Source of the DNA: Promethearchaeota archaeon
GTDB taxonomy: Archaea > Asgardarchaeota > Lokiarchaeia > Sigynarchaeales > SOKP01
Assembly: GCA_016839905.1 (NCBI GenBank)
Contig: JAEOTJ010000055.1
Coordinates: forward strand, 1-50,992
Direction: 5' to 3'
Length of the DNA: 50,992 bases
The first letter of the stretch is position 1, and each line of letters opens with the position of its first letter. The notes below the pieces were generated by a model. It did not search any database, was not told the origin of the DNA, and saw only the letters and a list, made by a program, of their open reading frames with translations. Both the position numbers and the translations under genes were made by a program. Positions 18,179-29,000 of this stretch are shown here, piece by piece.

Positions 18179-18661
18179 ATGACACCAGAAAAAGGATGTG
18201 GCATAGGCGCTGAATACCCACACTCACATCTTATACAGCTAATATTAATATTTGTTTTTGCACTTGCTTGGATCATTGATGGACTCTTTTTACACTTTTC
18301 AATTAATTTTGGTATCCTTATTCTTGATATTTTTAGGCTAATACTTTTCGTTTCAACCTTTACCATAGCATACTGGTTAATAAAGAAATCCGGATTCATA
18401 ATATCAGATGAAATAATTGAAAATGGAAAATTAGTTAGAATTGGAATCTATGCTCATATTCGAAACCCTATGTATTTAGGTATTATGCTCATTTATTTGG
18501 CCTTCTTATTTCTAACCCTTTCGCTTTTCTGTCTTATTGTATGGATTATAATTGTCATCATTCAAGATATTATGATTAATTATGAAGAAAAGGAACTTCA
18601 GAATATTTTTGGTTCGGACTTTATAGAATATAAAAAAAAGGTTCGGAAGTGGATCCCGTAA
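18179..18661 (+). CDS. ICMT/PEMT-like membrane methyltransferase
   Basis: A 160-residue protein with four to five predicted helices. The C-terminal signature is that of the isoprenylcysteine carboxyl methyltransferase superfamily: GIYAHIRNPMYLGIML, followed after a hydrophobic hairpin by NYEEKELQNIFG and YKKKVRKWIP. The RNPMYLG and EE/Y elements bind SAM in this family. The substrate (lipid, thiol or quinone-like) cannot be told. It is a close relative of the protein at 42805-43290, sharing the NYEEK...LFG...EYKKKV block. It is probably co-expressed with the upstream soluble methyltransferase. Confidence 0.82.
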   Translation: MTPEKGCGIGAEYPHSHLIQLILIFVFALAWIIDGLFLHFSINFGILILDIFRLILFVSTFTIAYWLIKKSGFIISDEIIENGKLVRIGIYAHIRNPMYLGIMLIYLAFLFLTLSLFCLIVWIIIVIIQDIMINYEEKELQNIFGSDFIEYKKKVRKWIP

Positions 18662-18734
18662 CTTAAGATATAGGTAATCTTTAGACATTATTCATTATAG
18701 AAATAATGATTAAAAAGATATTATTTAATTTTCT

Positions 18735-21119
18735 TTAATTATTTAGGTAATTAAATAAGCCACCAATTAATTGTCCGGTACTTATACCAGCATCTCCAGG
18801 TGCAACCAGATTATGTTCTAAAAATTCAAACCCTTCTTGAATTATATCTTGTTTTATTGTGTTTGAAAAAGAAAAATTATAGGCAACACCACCAGTCAAA
18901 CCAATTTTATTAACACCTCGTAATTCAGCGGCCTTTTTAGCGATTTCTGCAAAACCTAAGGATAAGACCTTCTGAAATTTCGCAGCTATATCTTGTGGTT
19001 TATTATTTGGATCTTTACGTAGATCTATGATATCTAAAATTAATTTTGAAGTATTAAGAATATCAATCTTATTCTTAGTGAGAATTTCAATCTCAAGATT
19101 TATGTTCTTAGAATTTCCTTTCATGGCTAAAGCTTCAAGTCTCATTGCGGGCTCGCCTCTATACGTCTTCAAGTTGCACACTCCTAATATATAAGACACC
19201 GCATCAAAAATTCGACCTGTTGAACTTGTCAAGGGAATGGTTTCGCTTGGAAAATGACCCTCCGCACGTTCAAATTGAGAGATTATTGTTTTTAATTCAG
19301 TATTACCATATTCTAAGTCTTTAGCTAATTCTAATCTCTTAATTATCTTTATAGAATCAGAGTTTCCAAGCGAATTCAATATAACGGATGCCACCATACG
19401 AGCAGGATATTTAACACATCGATCTCCTCCAATCATAGGTTGATATTTTAAATGTCCCAATCTCTGATAATCATTGTAAGAGCATAATAAGATTTCTCCC
19501 CCCCATACATTGCCATCATCACCATACCCTACTCCATCGGTACTAATTCCTAAAATTTTTTCCTCTTTAGAAATTTTATTCTCAGCCATCAAACTTAATA
19601 CATGTGCGAAATGATGTTGGATGGGGTAAAGATTCACTTTAAATTGTTCTGCTAACTCCTTAGCAAATCTTGTTGTGATGAAAGCTGGATGCGCGTCGCA
19701 TGCGATGAACCTCATTTCTGAATCCATTATCTGTAGGAGGTTTTTCAAGTGAAAAATTGCGTACTTTAAGAAATCATTAGTTTCTAAATGAGTCACATTA
19801 CCAATATGTTGTGTGGGAAAGATTCGGTTATGCCGTAATACTGCTCCTGTAGTCGCCAGTTCCGGTCCGGTTGCGATTGCGCTGGGAACATCAACTTTAA
19901 ATGGTAAAGGTAAATACTCTGGTATGAATCCTCTTGATCTTCTAATCAATTTAACTTTATCGTCGTGAATCCTTAAAACACTATCATCTGCTCTCTGGTA
20001 TATTGTCCTGTTATGAAGTAAAAAGAAGTCCGCAAGGTGGTCAAGCTGAGCAAAGATTTTTTCATTGCATATTCCCATCGGAATGTTAGATTTATTACCA
20101 CTTGTATAAACTAATGGTTTATTTCCTATAAAATCAAATAAAAGATGATGAATTCCCGTATAAGGAAGCATTATACCAATATTGTTTAAACCGGGTGCGA
20201 CTTGATCGCTTATATCACTACTTCTCTCTGAACTTTTTCTTTCTAAAAGAACAATAGGCCTACGGAAAGATGTTATAAGCTCTTGTTCTTTTTCTGAAAC
20301 CTTAAAATAATCATTAATCACTTTTAAATTAGGTACCATTAATGCAAATGGTTTAAATTTTCTTTCCCCCTTTCTCTTTCGGAGTTTAATTATTATATCA
20401 TCATCATCAGCACGGCAAACAAGATGCACACCTCCTATACCCTTTACTGCAGCAATCTCTTCGTTATTAATACGTCGTGCGCTTTCTTCTAAAATATTCT
20501 TTATGGAACCTCGCTTAAGAACATTACGGGACTTATCATATAGATTATAATTTGGACCACATGTAGAACACGCAAATGTCTGAGCGTGAAACCGACGATT
20601 ATCAAAATCTGAATATTCTTGCTTACAAAATTCGCAAAATGGAAACTCTATCATCGTAGATCTCTCTCTATCATAAGGTAATTCCGTGACTGTGGTATAT
20701 CTTGGACCGCAAACAGCACATGCTATGAAAGGATATTGATAATAGTTATTTGATTTTGAAGCTCTCATCTCCTCTAAGCAATCATCACAAATCGCAATAT
20801 CAGGAGGTAAAGTTAGACTGATCCCTCTTCCCATTTCGCTCTTTTGAATTTCAAGTTTTTCAAATTTAATATCAGAAACCATATCCTTTACTTCAAGGTC
20901 TTCAATAAACGAGATCTTGGGACTCTTTTTCTTGATATTATTTACAAACTTATTGACATTTTCTACCGGGCCTTGTAAAACTAGTCTAACTCCGGCATTA
21001 CCACGATTGAGAATATATCCTTTTAAATTATTATATCGGGCTAGATTAAATAAGAAAGGACGAAAACCTACCCCTTGAACTATTCCTGTGATATTAATCT
21101 CTACTGATTTTATGCTCAT
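18735..21119 (-). CDS. hypF: carbamoyltransferase HypF, [NiFe]-hydrogenase maturation
   Basis: HypF converts carbamoyl phosphate to carbamoyl-adenylate and transfers the carbamoyl group to the C-terminal Cys of HypE, the first step towards the CN ligands of [NiFe]-hydrogenase. Domains in order: acylphosphatase (GIVQGVGFRPF, residues ~11-21), two zinc-finger halves (CDDC...CAVCG and CEFC...CSTCG, about residues 112-195), YrdC-like domain (about 205-390), and a Kae1-like C-terminal domain with HHFAHVLSL and the nucleotide motif DGVGYGDDGNVWGGE. The length of 794 is within the usual 750-800. HypE is encoded 11 kb away. HypA-HypD are not in the window. A relic of the gene's last 60 codons lies at 17045-17236. 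Confidence 0.96.
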   Translation of the reverse strand: MSIKSVEINITGIVQGVGFRPFLFNLARYNNLKGYILNRGNAGVRLVLQGPVENVNKFVNNIKKKSPKISFIEDLEVKDMVSDIKFEKLEIQKSEMGRGISLTLPPDIAICDDCLEEMRASKSNNYYQYPFIACAVCGPRYTTVTELPYDRERSTMIEFPFCEFCKQEYSDFDNRRFHAQTFACSTCGPNYNLYDKSRNVLKRGSIKNILEESARRINNEEIAAVKGIGGVHLVCRADDDDIIIKLRKRKGERKFKPFALMVPNLKVINDYFKVSEKEQELITSFRRPIVLLERKSSERSSDISDQVAPGLNNIGIMLPYTGIHHLLFDFIGNKPLVYTSGNKSNIPMGICNEKIFAQLDHLADFFLLHNRTIYQRADDSVLRIHDDKVKLIRRSRGFIPEYLPLPFKVDVPSAIATGPELATTGAVLRHNRIFPTQHIGNVTHLETNDFLKYAIFHLKNLLQIMDSEMRFIACDAHPAFITTRFAKELAEQFKVNLYPIQHHFAHVLSLMAENKISKEEKILGISTDGVGYGDDGNVWGGEILLCSYNDYQRLGHLKYQPMIGGDRCVKYPARMVASVILNSLGNSDSIKIIKRLELAKDLEYGNTELKTIISQFERAEGHFPSETIPLTSSTGRIFDAVSYILGVCNLKTYRGEPAMRLEALAMKGNSKNINLEIEILTKNKIDILNTSKLILDIIDLRKDPNNKPQDIAAKFQKVLSLGFAEIAKKAAELRGVNKIGLTGGVAYNFSFSNTIKQDIIQEGFEFLEHNLVAPGDAGISTGQLIGGLFNYLNN

Positions 21120-21261
21120 TCAATTAAATTAAATCTCTAAGTTTATTAAATAAAATGATTTTAAATAATATCTAAAAAATAGAATATTTAACCTTCCTTT
21201 AGTCTTTTTGTTTCTGTCATTAAATTTCTTCCAAATATTTTCTATTTTACTATTAAAAATT

Positions 21262-21276
21262 AAAGAAAAAAAAAGA
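21262..21276 (-). terminator. T-tract terminator after beta-helix gene
   Basis: On the minus strand a CTTTTTTTTTC tract follows the stop of the surface-protein gene by about 20 bases. Confidence 0.45.
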
Positions 21277-21296
21277 GGTTATTATTGATTTTATAC

Positions 21297-23228
21297 TTAT
21301 CTACTGAGTCTTTTTTTAATTAATATTAATGCTGTTAAGCAAATTATACTTAATAACAAGTATAAATTATATCCCGGAATTAACAATACCGTTTCATCAT
21401 CATCATCTTCATCATCATCTTTTGAGTCAACAATTTTTTTAATTACTATGACTTCAGTCCAGTTAATATTTCCCACAGTATCATTCGCGTAAAATCTTAT
21501 GGTAACCTGACCTTGAAGTAATGCTGTCCATGCTACATGGTTAATCGTACCATTTATTGTAAAATTATACTTTTCTGTTCCACTATTAAGAGTATACCAC
21601 ATTTTAAGTAAATTTGGATCTGTAATTCGAACCGTAAAACTTGGTGCAGTTGCTCCATGTTCACTGCCGTTCTCAGGTAAATCAATAAAGATGTCAGGAG
21701 CATCATGCCAAATTGGATAATTATCTTGACTTCCAGCAGGGCCAAATATGAAGTTATAAGGAGTATCTCCTATACCATCATCGGCTACATCCACACCCGT
21801 ATAATTATCCCAATAATTACCGATAGATCCATTATCCCATCTATTATATGATCCCCAATCTTCAGCATGTTTTACATTTCCTATAAATTTATTTAAGTAT
21901 ACAAGATTCGATTCCGAATTAGGTTGAATGAATAAACCCCTATTTGTATGATCAGTAATTGTATTGTTTTTAATTGTGTTATTATCGCAATCCATATTTA
22001 CCATAATTCCAACAATATTATGAGTTAAATCGTTTTCTAAAATTGTACTATTGTAAATGTCATCAAGATCAATTCCCTCTCCCGAATCTTCAAGTGTGTT
22101 TTTTAAAATTGTGATATTTTGGCTATTATATATTGATATCGCCTCAAATTCTGTGTGTTTTATAGTATTGTTTGATATAGTATTATTATAACCATTATAT
22201 AATACTACTCCTTGCTCACCTTTACGATTATAATAATATTCTTGTGCTAAAATTGTATTATTATAAATTGTATTATTAACACACCAATTCAATTTAATAG
22301 CTGCTTGTGAATTTTTTGAGGCTAAATTTGATGAGATAGTATTATTCATACAATATTCTAATGTAAGTCCATAAGAAGCATAAGAAATATTTAGATTAGA
22401 TATCAATGAATCGTTACAATTAACTAAAATTATCTGTCCGGCGTCTGTAAAATCTGAGGGGCCTAAATTTACCTGATTTTTATAGTAATATAACTTTTTC
22501 CCGTTAATTAGATTATCAAGGGTTATATTATGTGTGGTTCCCGATAAAACAACTCCACATCTGGTCATATTATTTTCTGAAATCGTGATGTTTTCAGAGT
22601 TTTCTAATTGTATCCCACCCTCAAGGTTATTATTAACAATATTTCCAGAAATAGTCATATTGTTGGAGTTCTGTATATGTATTCCAGTTCCCCGATTTCC
22701 TCCTGGTTGTCTATTGTCGTTTGCAATATTCCCAATTAAAGTATTATTTTCACTCCACCGCATATATATACCAGCATTATTATTGAAAGAGCAATTGTTA
22801 TCAATTAATCTACAATTAGAAGAACTAATTAATCTAATTCCAGCATCATAGAAGTTTGAACCTGAATTATAAAGAGTACAATTTTCAATTACACAATAAT
22901 AATTTGAATTTTCTATTATAATTCCGCTTCCATCCATTCCTCCACCTCTGTCTATAGTTATGTTTTCGAGCCTATAAGGATCTCCCCATATTCCTGAACC
23001 AGAACACCACTCATAATTCGCAGCGTTCGACCAATTAGCGCCAGTTATATGTATGAATGTAAAATTATCCCAGAAATTAGAATATTTTAAATAAATTTCA
23101 TTACTATGCTCTGAATCGTTGTTTTTATTTATTGAAGTTTCGCTTAAATTGGTAATATTAATCATAGATATTGTAATAAGTATTCCTAAAGCTGTAATCA
23201 GTACTATAAACCGTTTATTTGATTTCAT
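21297..23228 (-). CDS. secreted right-handed beta-helix (NosD/CASH-type) surface protein
   Basis: An N-terminal signal segment (RFIVLITALGILITISM) leads to a 45-residue region (FWDNFTFIHI) shared with the 6290 protein. About 400 residues of NosD-like beta-helix coils follow, then an Ig-like domain ending in IRFYANDTVGN, an acidic linker (SKDDDEDDDDE) and a C-terminal hydrophobic helix with a basic end (KKRLSR). It is predicted to be anchored at the cell surface and heavily N-glycosylated (many N-x-S/T). It is divergently arranged with the RHH-like regulator gene at 23515, 286 bp away, and this pairing recurs at 26-31 kb. The function is unknown beyond likely surface or carbohydrate interaction. 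Confidence 0.85.
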   Translation of the reverse strand: MKSNKRFIVLITALGILITISMINITNLSETSINKNNDSEHSNEIYLKYSNFWDNFTFIHITGANWSNAANYEWCSGSGIWGDPYRLENITIDRGGGMDGSGIIIENSNYYCVIENCTLYNSGSNFYDAGIRLISSSNCRLIDNNCSFNNNAGIYMRWSENNTLIGNIANDNRQPGGNRGTGIHIQNSNNMTISGNIVNNNLEGGIQLENSENITISENNMTRCGVVLSGTTHNITLDNLINGKKLYYYKNQVNLGPSDFTDAGQIILVNCNDSLISNLNISYASYGLTLEYCMNNTISSNLASKNSQAAIKLNWCVNNTIYNNTILAQEYYYNRKGEQGVVLYNGYNNTISNNTIKHTEFEAISIYNSQNITILKNTLEDSGEGIDLDDIYNSTILENDLTHNIVGIMVNMDCDNNTIKNNTITDHTNRGLFIQPNSESNLVYLNKFIGNVKHAEDWGSYNRWDNGSIGNYWDNYTGVDVADDGIGDTPYNFIFGPAGSQDNYPIWHDAPDIFIDLPENGSEHGATAPSFTVRITDPNLLKMWYTLNSGTEKYNFTINGTINHVAWTALLQGQVTIRFYANDTVGNINWTEVIVIKKIVDSKDDDEDDDDETVLLIPGYNLYLLLSIICLTALILIKKRLSR

Positions 23229-23413
23229 TTTTTTTTCCTATAAAATAGATTTTATCATTTACATTACTGTAAATGTATTTTTATTTTTAATTAAGTAAAA
23301 TTAAATAATTTTTAAAACAATATGACAGAATTGGAGAAGTTAGCTTTTTGTTCATTAATACTCATGAGGTAATATCAAATGAAAATTCAATTAGTATTCT
23401 CATTTTAAAGTAA

Positions 23414-23423
23414 ATTGTTTCGT
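23414..23423 (+). promoter_or_regulatory. conserved upstream element ATTGTTTCGT, copy 1
   Basis: This ten-base sequence lies 101 bases upstream of the regulator ATG at 23515. The same ten bases lie 106 bases upstream of the paralogous regulator ATG at 30327. The surrounding intergenic DNA is otherwise only loosely similar. It may be an operator bound by these RHH-like proteins or by another factor, shared with the divergent surface-protein gene. Confidence 0.4.
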
Positions 23424-23514
23424 CTTTTCTTGAGAAAGAGTGTAAATGTTTATATATTCATTTAAAGAAATTATAAATTATAATTTAAAATATGATCTCA
23501 AAAATTTTTTAAAA

Positions 23515-24594
23515 ATGACTCCAAAAAATTATTTATCCGAAAAAAAGACTTCAAATCTCAATATTTCTATATCTCCCGCTTTAAAAGACTGGATTCAGCG
23601 ATTTGTGATTAAGAAAAAAGCTGAATTTCCTGATGATAACAGATATAAAAGTACTTCAACTCTAATTTGTAACATAATGGAAAACGTGCTGAAAATCTTC
23701 GAAAAAGGTAAAACTTTAGATGATTTTGAAAAAGTGATGGATAAAGAAACTGAAGATTTTTATAGCAAATATACAGTGAACTTATTAGCCCCTTTTGTTG
23801 AACCGAATTGTGAATTTAATAAATTTAGTCCAGTGGATTATAGCTCGAGTATCACTTACTTCTTTGCCATGAGAAATTTCTTTATTCAGAATATTGATCC
23901 ATATGATCCTATAAGCATTAGAACTTTTTTTGAAAGAATTAGAAATCGCTATCTTTATGGAAATTTAACTAAAGATATTACATTTGAAATTTATTTTGAT
24001 CAAGGTAATAATGACTTTAGAGCTGTAATTGAACATGTAGGAACTTATAGAAATTTACACTATTTTAATGCTAAAATGCTTATCGCTGTATTAGGCCTTA
24101 TTGGCTTTAAAGTTACAGATTTTAATTATTCTGAGAAAGAAATATATTATCGAATAGATTTTAAACCGACGGATTTGTTTTATAGTAAAAAATTAGCAAA
24201 AAAAGAAAGAACAGAACTATTAAATACTAATATTAAGTACATAATTAACATGTATCTAATTCTTGAAGAGGATTCAAGACATCTTTGGACGAATTTAGCA
24301 GAGGATGGAAATCTATATATTAATTTTAAAAATTTACGAGTATATGAAAAATGGATGGATTTAATTGAATTAGAACTAAGGAAATATGGGGAAAAAGAAG
24401 ATTTCTTAAATAAAATATTAAAATTCTTTGAAAATATTCATTGGATTAGAATCCTTGACACCAAATTCTTATCTTTTCAATTAGATTTATCAAATGAAGA
24501 AAACAAAAAAGAAATAAAATTGCTATTTGATTACCTATCAAAATTTTCTAAGGTTACAAGTGAAAATGATTATTATTATATAGAATCCTTGTAA
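23515..24594 (+). CDS. RHH-like putative regulator, paralogue 1
   Basis: A 359-residue protein not matched to a named family. Residues ~13-75 look like a ribbon-helix-helix unit: a strand TSNLNISIS, helix ALKDWIQRFVIKK, then helix STLICNIMENVLKIFEKG. The rest is a large alpha/beta region with conserved blocks RYLYGNLTKDI, IEHVGTYRN, FYSKKL.KKER and IHWIRILDTK.LSFQLDLSNEEN, perhaps a ligand-sensing or oligomerisation domain. ATG 23515 is chosen over an earlier ATG at 23446 because it aligns exactly with the start of the paralogue at 30327 (MTP-NYLS-KKTSNLNISISPALKDW). It is encoded divergently from a beta-helix surface protein. A transcriptional regulator of that gene is the simplest hypothesis, not proven. 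Confidence 0.75.
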   Translation: MTPKNYLSEKKTSNLNISISPALKDWIQRFVIKKKAEFPDDNRYKSTSTLICNIMENVLKIFEKGKTLDDFEKVMDKETEDFYSKYTVNLLAPFVEPNCEFNKFSPVDYSSSITYFFAMRNFFIQNIDPYDPISIRTFFERIRNRYLYGNLTKDITFEIYFDQGNNDFRAVIEHVGTYRNLHYFNAKMLIAVLGLIGFKVTDFNYSEKEIYYRIDFKPTDLFYSKKLAKKERTELLNTNIKYIINMYLILEEDSRHLWTNLAEDGNLYINFKNLRVYEKWMDLIELELRKYGEKEDFLNKILKFFENIHWIRILDTKFLSFQLDLSNEENKKEIKLLFDYLSKFSKVTSENDYYYIESL

Positions 24595-24627
24595 GTTTTA
24601 AGAATTATTTTTAATATTTTAATAATC

Positions 24628-25929
24628 TTATTTTTTCGCTAATTTATATTCATATTCATTAGGATCTAGTAGTTTGAAAAAAAGTAGTCCTATATTTTGG
24701 AGGAAAGCCATAAATATAAAGACAGTTCCATAAATAACTAAAAAATCACTTGAAATATTAGCAACCTCTGTGAATAAAAATCCCGTAAGAGTTAGCCCTA
24801 AAATGGTTCCAAGATTTGAGAATGCCATGCATATTGAAAAATAGGTACTATCTATTTCAGGATATCTTTTGGAATAATTACCTAATATTGCGAAAACTGC
24901 TCCATTTCGCCACCCTAATGCACATCCGAGAATTCCACAAAAAACTAAAATAGCTACAATTGGAACGGGAAGGATTAATAAGACAAATGAAACAGAGATA
25001 ATCAAATATGAGATATATATCGAAAATCTCCTAGATTTTCGATCTGCTAAATATCCTCCAATTATGGCCCCTAATATAATGCCTATTCCAATAATCGAAG
25101 TAATATAAGCCTGAGGTAAATATAAATCAATATTTTCTTTTAATAATGAGATTTTAGCACCTTCAGGTTTTATTAACCCGATTTTAATTAAAACATAAAG
25201 TGCTAGTATTAAATATACGATTCCATCAATAATAGCTAAAAACATGGAAAATAAAAAAACTTTCCAATTCTCTCTTGTTTTAAAAATTATCTTTAAATTT
25301 GTAGTTAACTTAATTTGTTGTTTGGATATATCTTCCTTAATGAATATTATCAATAGTGAAAAAAATATTGAAATAAAACCTAAAGTGATAAAAATAAAAT
25401 CTATTGAAAATGTAGTTAATAAGAAAGCAAAAATAGGGCCCCCCAAAATTAGTCCAAATGTTCGAACTCCCCAAAATAATCCTTGGGAGCTGCCTAATTG
25501 GGCTTTTGGAACAATATCCATTATTAAACCATCAATAGAAGTATCCGTTATGGCATATCCTAAGTTTATAATTACAGCCATTATAGTAAACAAAGCTATT
25601 GCTGAACTTGGATATAATAATAAAGGAATTAGAATCCAACATATTCCCGACACAATAGAGGGAAAAATAACATAAGGTTTTCTTCTACCCAACTTTTTAC
25701 TTCCAAATTTATCATTTATTATCCCATATAGGAATTTCATTGACCAAGGCATGAGTCCTATTGAAATAATACCTATTATGCTTGAGATCTCTATGGATTT
25801 TAAAGTTAAAATTAAATAAATAGGGATTATAATAGCGAACATGCTTTGATTGATGCCTTGTGTAAGATAATTTAAAGAGAATATCCCGTTGTAATATTTT
25901 TTATAATTATTTGTGTTGTTTTCTGACAT
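24628..25929 (-). CDS. MFS transporter
   Basis: About 12 hydrophobic segments across 433 residues. The loop between helices 2 and 3 carries the MFS motif A region in the form NDKFGSKKLGRRKPYV, and its second-half counterpart reads GGYLADRKSRR. The GRRKPYV loop resembles BCD/PucC-type and sugar-cation symporter families, but the substrate cannot be assigned. It converges on the RHH-like gene at 23515 and lies between the two regulator/surface-protein cassettes, so it could serve uptake linked to surface binding, which is speculative. Confidence 0.88.
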   Translation of the reverse strand: MSENNTNNYKKYYNGIFSLNYLTQGINQSMFAIIIPIYLILTLKSIEISSIIGIISIGLMPWSMKFLYGIINDKFGSKKLGRRKPYVIFPSIVSGICWILIPLLLYPSSAIALFTIMAVIINLGYAITDTSIDGLIMDIVPKAQLGSSQGLFWGVRTFGLILGGPIFAFLLTTFSIDFIFITLGFISIFFSLLIIFIKEDISKQQIKLTTNLKIIFKTRENWKVFLFSMFLAIIDGIVYLILALYVLIKIGLIKPEGAKISLLKENIDLYLPQAYITSIIGIGIILGAIIGGYLADRKSRRFSIYISYLIISVSFVLLILPVPIVAILVFCGILGCALGWRNGAVFAILGNYSKRYPEIDSTYFSICMAFSNLGTILGLTLTGFLFTEVANISSDFLVIYGTVFIFMAFLQNIGLLFFKLLDPNEYEYKLAKK

Positions 25930-26059
25930 TCTTTATACATTTGGTATTCTTTATAAACATAAATATAGTTAAACTTATTTGAATAAATATATAAAGTTTT
26001 ATTTAAGAATGAGAAACCAATGTGAGGAATAAAAAAGAATGTTTTTTAAATGACTTTTC

Positions 26060-29000
26060 TCATTTATTTTTAGATTTCTGAGATTTTTGGGTAATTTTTT
26101 TCTTTATCTTCTGCTGATCAACCACTTTATTTAATTTCTTCACTTTATTTAATAAAATTAGAACATAACCGCCGAGCGCACCTGTAGTCCCTATAAAAAC
26201 TCCATTAAGTAATAACGTAAAATTAACATCACCCTCTTTTTCAATATCGTCGTCATCATTGTCATCTTTATTCTCATCATCATCAACGGGGCCTGGTTTT
26301 TGAGTGTAAAATTTCACAATATCAACATCTTCGAAATTTATATGACCTGTTATATCAATAGCGTAAAATCTAATAGTAACTATTGTACTATTAGGTATTG
26401 ACTCCCATATAGTTTGATTAATTATATCACTTAATCCAGTAAAAGTTTCATTAGTTAAACCCCCGTCTAAAGAATACCATTTGGAAACCAAGTTTCCTTC
26501 CGTTATTGATAAATTAAAAGTTGGAGCATTTATTCCACAAAACTGATTTTGGATTGGAAAAATAATATTGATATTAGGGGCTATAATATCTTTTCTGAAC
26601 ATAACTCGTGCAAATCCGATATTGCCTACTGAATCATTTGCGTAGAATTTAATCATAATAGTGCCATTTCCAAGCACATCCCATAAAGATTGATTTATTG
26701 TACCGTTTGAAAAGAAGATAACATTTGTTATTCCATTATCAAGAGTGTACCACATAGTATGTAAATTCGGGTCTGTAATCGAAACATTGAATAATGGGGC
26801 ATTCTCTCCAGATATATTACTCGATATAGGAGAATAAATAATAATATCTGGAGCATCATGCCAAATTGGATATAGATCTTGAGCGATTCCTGAACCCGGG
26901 ATTGGGTGTAGAGCATCTCCGATACTATTATCATCATTATCAACTCCCGCATAATTATGCCAATAATTCCCTACAGTTCCTTGGTACCACATATTATTAT
27001 CACCATCATCTATAGCATTTGTCCCGTCAGGATTACTAAAACTATTATTATAAAAGAGATTATCGCTACTGTCCCCAATAAAAGGCTCTCCTATTTCTAC
27101 TCCATACAAAGTGTTGTTATGAATAATATTATTTATGAATATATTATTATCATTTTCAGATGGCATAAGAGCTCCAAAGATTATACCCTTATCATTATCA
27201 ACTAAAATATTTCCGAGAATACTATTATTATTGCTACTTACAAAGTTAATTGCATATTCATTGTTGCTCGCATTATTTACTATGAATGTGTTATTATCGC
27301 TAGAACTAATAAAGATTCCATAAAACAAGAAGCCCCCTCTGTTGTTATTTACGGAATTTTGCTTAAATGTGTTATAATTACTGTTATGTAAGAAAATTCC
27401 CCCATCATTATTTTCTATAAAATTTTCATTACCACTGATGTTATTACTATCCAATAATATTATGCCCCAACCATTATTAGAACAATTATTTAAAATTATT
27501 TTACCATTATTAGTATTATTAAGTTTTATTCCCCCAGGATAATCTGAACCCGTACTTGATTCTGAATTGAAGCAAATACTATTTTGAATTATAAAATATT
27601 CATTTGAATTTTGAATCTCGATACAACTACCTGAATTTTTACCATCAATAATTACATTATCAATAATATAAGGATCATTCCAAGTGCCTGATCCCGTACA
27701 CCATAGATTTTCTGCCATGGTTTTACTCCAGTTAAAATTTGGATTGTTATCATCAATAAAAATCTTATCAGTATACCATTCATCATACCAGATAGGTTTG
27801 TAATCTATAGAATTAGCAGTACCATTTATATTATAAGGGTCATCTCCGATACCATCGTCATTTAAATCTGAACCAGAATAATCGCTCCAATAATTACCTA
27901 GATTAGTATAATCCCAATAATTATTTGTTCCGTTATCAATAGCATTGATTCCATTATTATAAAATGAATTTAAAAAAAACGTGTTATTATGGGTATCAGA
28001 ATATTTTATAAAAACACCATATTGCATGCTATTTTTTATAATATTACCCGTGAAATTATTATATGAACAAGTCCAATCTAAACCTATACCTATTTCTAAA
28101 CTATTGTTAATAAAATTATCCGAGAAAACATTATAGCTGCTTTCAGCTAATTTTATACCATTTTCAACATTATCATACATAAAATTACTAAAAATTCTGT
28201 TATTAAAACAACTATATAGATAAATTCCCTTCTCATTATCATTACCAATATTTTCTGTTATATTATTGTCATTACATGTGTGTAGATATATTCCAAACGG
28301 TGAATCTTTGATTGAATTGTTAAAAATAAAATTATTTTCACAATTCTTTAAATCTATCCCTCTATTGTAATTGCTATATATCTTATTTTCTGAGAGCTTT
28401 GTATCATTACTTGACTCCAAATAAATTCCTTTTATGTCATTATTTTCTGCGATATTACTAAAAATTGTGTTATTATTACTATTAAATAAATATATCCCAT
28501 TTCTTTTATTATTTGAACAGTTATTATTAATTAATTGAGAGTTATTTACACCTTCCAATTTAATTCCCGCTTCATACATTCCCCCTGATGAGTTATAAAA
28601 AGTACAATTTCTAATTATAAAATACACATCGGAATTTCGAATCTCAATACAATTACCAGAATCTAAACCATTAATAGCGACATTTTCAATAATAAATGGA
28701 TCGTCCCATATTCCAGAACCTTTTGGTACAAACTTAAATCTGGCATTCTTCCAGTTATTATTTGGGTCAGAATCATCTACGAATATTTTATCCCCGTTTG
28801 GGCCATCATTCCAAATAGGAACTGTATCATTAGAAATAGATGTCCCGTCTATAGTATAGTTATTATCACCAATTCCATCATCATTTGCATCAGTGCCAGT
28901 ATAATTATCCCAGTAATTGCCAATGGTTCCATTATCCCATATGTTGTTGGTTCCATTATCGATTGCATGAAGTCTATTATTTATAAAAGAATTATAATAA

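Noticed and set aside
17045..18930. Insertion sequence or integrative element between the two hypF ends
   Set aside because: No transposase, integrase or terminal inverted repeats were seen; the genes inside are ordinary methyltransferases.
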